Below, in pieces: positions 5,449-6,179 of a DNA stretch of 6,179 nucleotides (positions are counted from its first letter, which is position 1; each line of letters begins with the position of its first letter). The DNA comes from Clostridiaceae bacterium (GTDB lineage: Bacteria; Bacillota; Clostridia; DSM-8532), in contig DUSJ01000336.1 in the NCBI GenBank assembly GCA_012842645.1, forward strand, positions 1 to 6,179. Reading direction: 5' to 3'. The notes beneath the pieces are model-generated. The model made no database searches. It saw only the letters and a program-made list of their open reading frames with translations, and had not been told where the DNA came from. The translations under genes and the position numbers were made by a program.

Positions 5449-5949
5449 TTAATCACTGAATACCTTCCTGGGAATAAAGATCCTGAAATTATCGATCATC
5501 TGCTGGTTCGGCTCGAACAGTATGACCGTATGCTTACCTTCTTTTCTAATGCTTATGAACCAGACATCGGCATCCTTTGAATTGGAAGAGTAATCAAGGA
5601 TATTATTGCAGTTCTGGATGTCCCGGGTATAATGCTTTGACTTGACCCTGGCAACCAGTTCAAAATCCTTGCAGTTCCCGCTGAACATCCGTTTTCTTTT
5701 CCTTTGGTTGATGATTTTATCAATATCCAGGTCACCGTTGGTCACGGCATACTCATATTCAATATTCATCATGGTTATAAGATAATAGGCCAAATAAAAC
5801 AGCCCCACAACCAGAAAAGCCGATAAATACGGCACATATACCAATGAAAGAAAACTCAGCCCCAGCGTCCCTATTATGATGAGGAAGACCAGCAGCAGGT
5901 TCAATATGTTTTTACGCCTTTTTACCAGTTTTTCTATAAATACATCCAT
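5449..5949 (-). CDS. Two-helix membrane protein, probable DUF6106 family
   Basis: The 166-residue protein has a basic N terminus (KLVKRRK), two adjacent transmembrane helices (about 15-37 and 42-62) and a cytoplasmic C-terminal domain of about 100 residues. The segment 'EYEYAVTNGDLDIDKIINQR' (64-83) followed by 'KRKR' is the most recognisable part. From memory it matches the clostridial DUF6106 family, whose function is unknown; the assignment is tentative. The remainder resembles a small beta-rich domain ending 'FRIFIPRKVF'. It starts at ATG 5949, with AAGGAGG 13 bases upstream, an unusually long spacing; no better in-frame start exists. It has its own promoter (5981-6010), and the downstream 360-base gap with separate promoters suggests a single-gene transcript. 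Confidence 0.8.
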   Translation of the reverse strand: MDVFIEKLVKRRKNILNLLLVFLIIIGTLGLSFLSLVYVPYLSAFLVVGLFYLAYYLITMMNIEYEYAVTNGDLDIDKIINQRKRKRMFSGNCKDFELVARVKSKHYTRDIQNCNNILDYSSNSKDADVWFISIRKEGKHTVILFEPNQQMIDNFRIFIPRKVFSD

Positions 5950-5962
5950 TGAAAGTATATTC

Positions 5963-5969
5963 CCTCCTT
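5963..5969 (-). promoter_or_regulatory. Strong ribosome binding site with unusually long spacing
   Basis: AAGGAGG on the minus strand is a near-perfect Shine-Dalgarno sequence, but 13 bases separate it from ATG 5949, against a usual five to nine. The in-frame codons between (AAT, ATA, CTT, TCA) include no standard start. Confidence 0.55.
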
Positions 5970-5980
5970 GTCTTATGTAA

Positions 5981-6010
5981 ATTCTATCACAACCGGTTCT
6001 TGCGTTACAA
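5981..6010 (-). promoter_or_regulatory. Promoter of the DUF6106-like gene
   Basis: Minus-strand TTGTAA (6005-6010) and TAGAAT (5981-5986) are 18 bases apart, with TGA before the -10 (extended -10). The spacer contains the palindrome AACCGGTT (5991-5998), a conceivable operator. The transcript would begin about 25 bases before the start codon. Confidence 0.6.
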
Positions 6011-6098
6011 CAGCAGCAGGCTTAAATTCAGGTCCTAAAACCCTTGTTCGCTTAAACAGCAAATTGGAACTATACCAATAGTGAGGGTGAGGAACCTT

Positions 6099-6127
6099 CC
6101 TGCCGCTTCCGTAAGAAGCAGGGCAGG
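6099..6127. repeat. Imperfect inverted repeat near the window end
   Basis: CCTGCC-GCTTC (6099-6109) pairs with GAAGC-(AG)-GGCAGG (6115-6127), giving 11 pairs with a two-base bulge and a five-base loop. Neither strand has a T-tract after it. A direct repeat AACGGAC occurs close by at 6133-6139 and 6148-6154. The surrounding 6011-6179 holds no gene I can support; on the minus strand one frame is open from the edge to a TAG at 6035-6037 but does not look like a known protein tail. Confidence 0.45.
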
Positions 6128-6179
6128 CAGCAAACGGACTTTCGCTGAACGGACAGGCTGATCATGGCGACCCTCCAAA

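Noticed and set aside
5303..5451. Plus-strand frame starting ATGAAAAAAGCG, about 49 codons
   Set aside because: It has a signal-like opening but runs through the REP-like palindrome, lacks hydrophobic character afterwards, and has no homologous feel.
6035..6178. Minus-strand frame open from the window edge to TAG (tail of an upstream gene)
   Set aside because: The 47 residues show no recognisable motif and the DNA is dominated by a hairpin and repeats; a second frame is also open, so neither is supported.

Overview
The window looks like chromosomal DNA from an anaerobic Firmicute, most likely a member of the Clostridia. The evidence is strong AGGAGG-type ribosome sites, frequent AGG and ATA codons, TGn-extended -10 promoters, a stalk/SH3/GH18 surface hydrolase and a small clostridial-type two-helix membrane protein. 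Base composition is fairly balanced rather than very AT-rich. This placement is inferred from gene style, not from a marker gene. Every supported gene lies on the minus strand, so the layout below runs from the high-coordinate end downward.

About 6179-5950 is non-coding or holds only the tail of an unseen gene. It contains an imperfect hairpin and a short direct repeat. A promoter then drives a 166-residue two-helix membrane protein (probably the DUF6106 family) at 5949-5449. A roughly 360-base intergenic region (5448-5089) follows, holding a post-gene hairpin, a REP-like palindrome carrying the motif GGGGACGGTTCC, several TATAAT boxes and the likely promoter of the next gene. That gene, 5088-3319, is a membrane-anchored glycoside hydrolase family 18 protein with a paired copper-amine-oxidase-like stalk domain and an SH3-like domain. 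After a 116-base gap with its own promoter comes an unrecognised polytopic membrane protein (3202-2480).

Next is a self-contained tRNA-Arg(CCG) unit: promoter 2407-2379, tRNA 2361-2287 with encoded CCA, and a rho-independent terminator 2279-2246. Below it, 2245-2028 is rich in palindromes and short direct repeats. Then comes a compact three-gene cluster: acpS (holo-ACP synthase, 1997-1590), a YhaO/SbcD-like Mre11-type nuclease (1593-424, TTG start overlapping the acpS stop) and the first 132 codons of a YhaN/SbcC-like ATPase (398 to the window edge). The nuclease and ATPase are expected to work together in DNA end processing. acpS is a lipid-synthesis gene apparently co-transcribed with them.

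I did not find a convincing undescribed system. The most interesting points are the acpS/nuclease/ATPase coupling, the altered P-loop in the ATPase, the repeat-rich intergenic patches sharing the GACGGT motif, and a possible leader peptide in front of the membrane protein.
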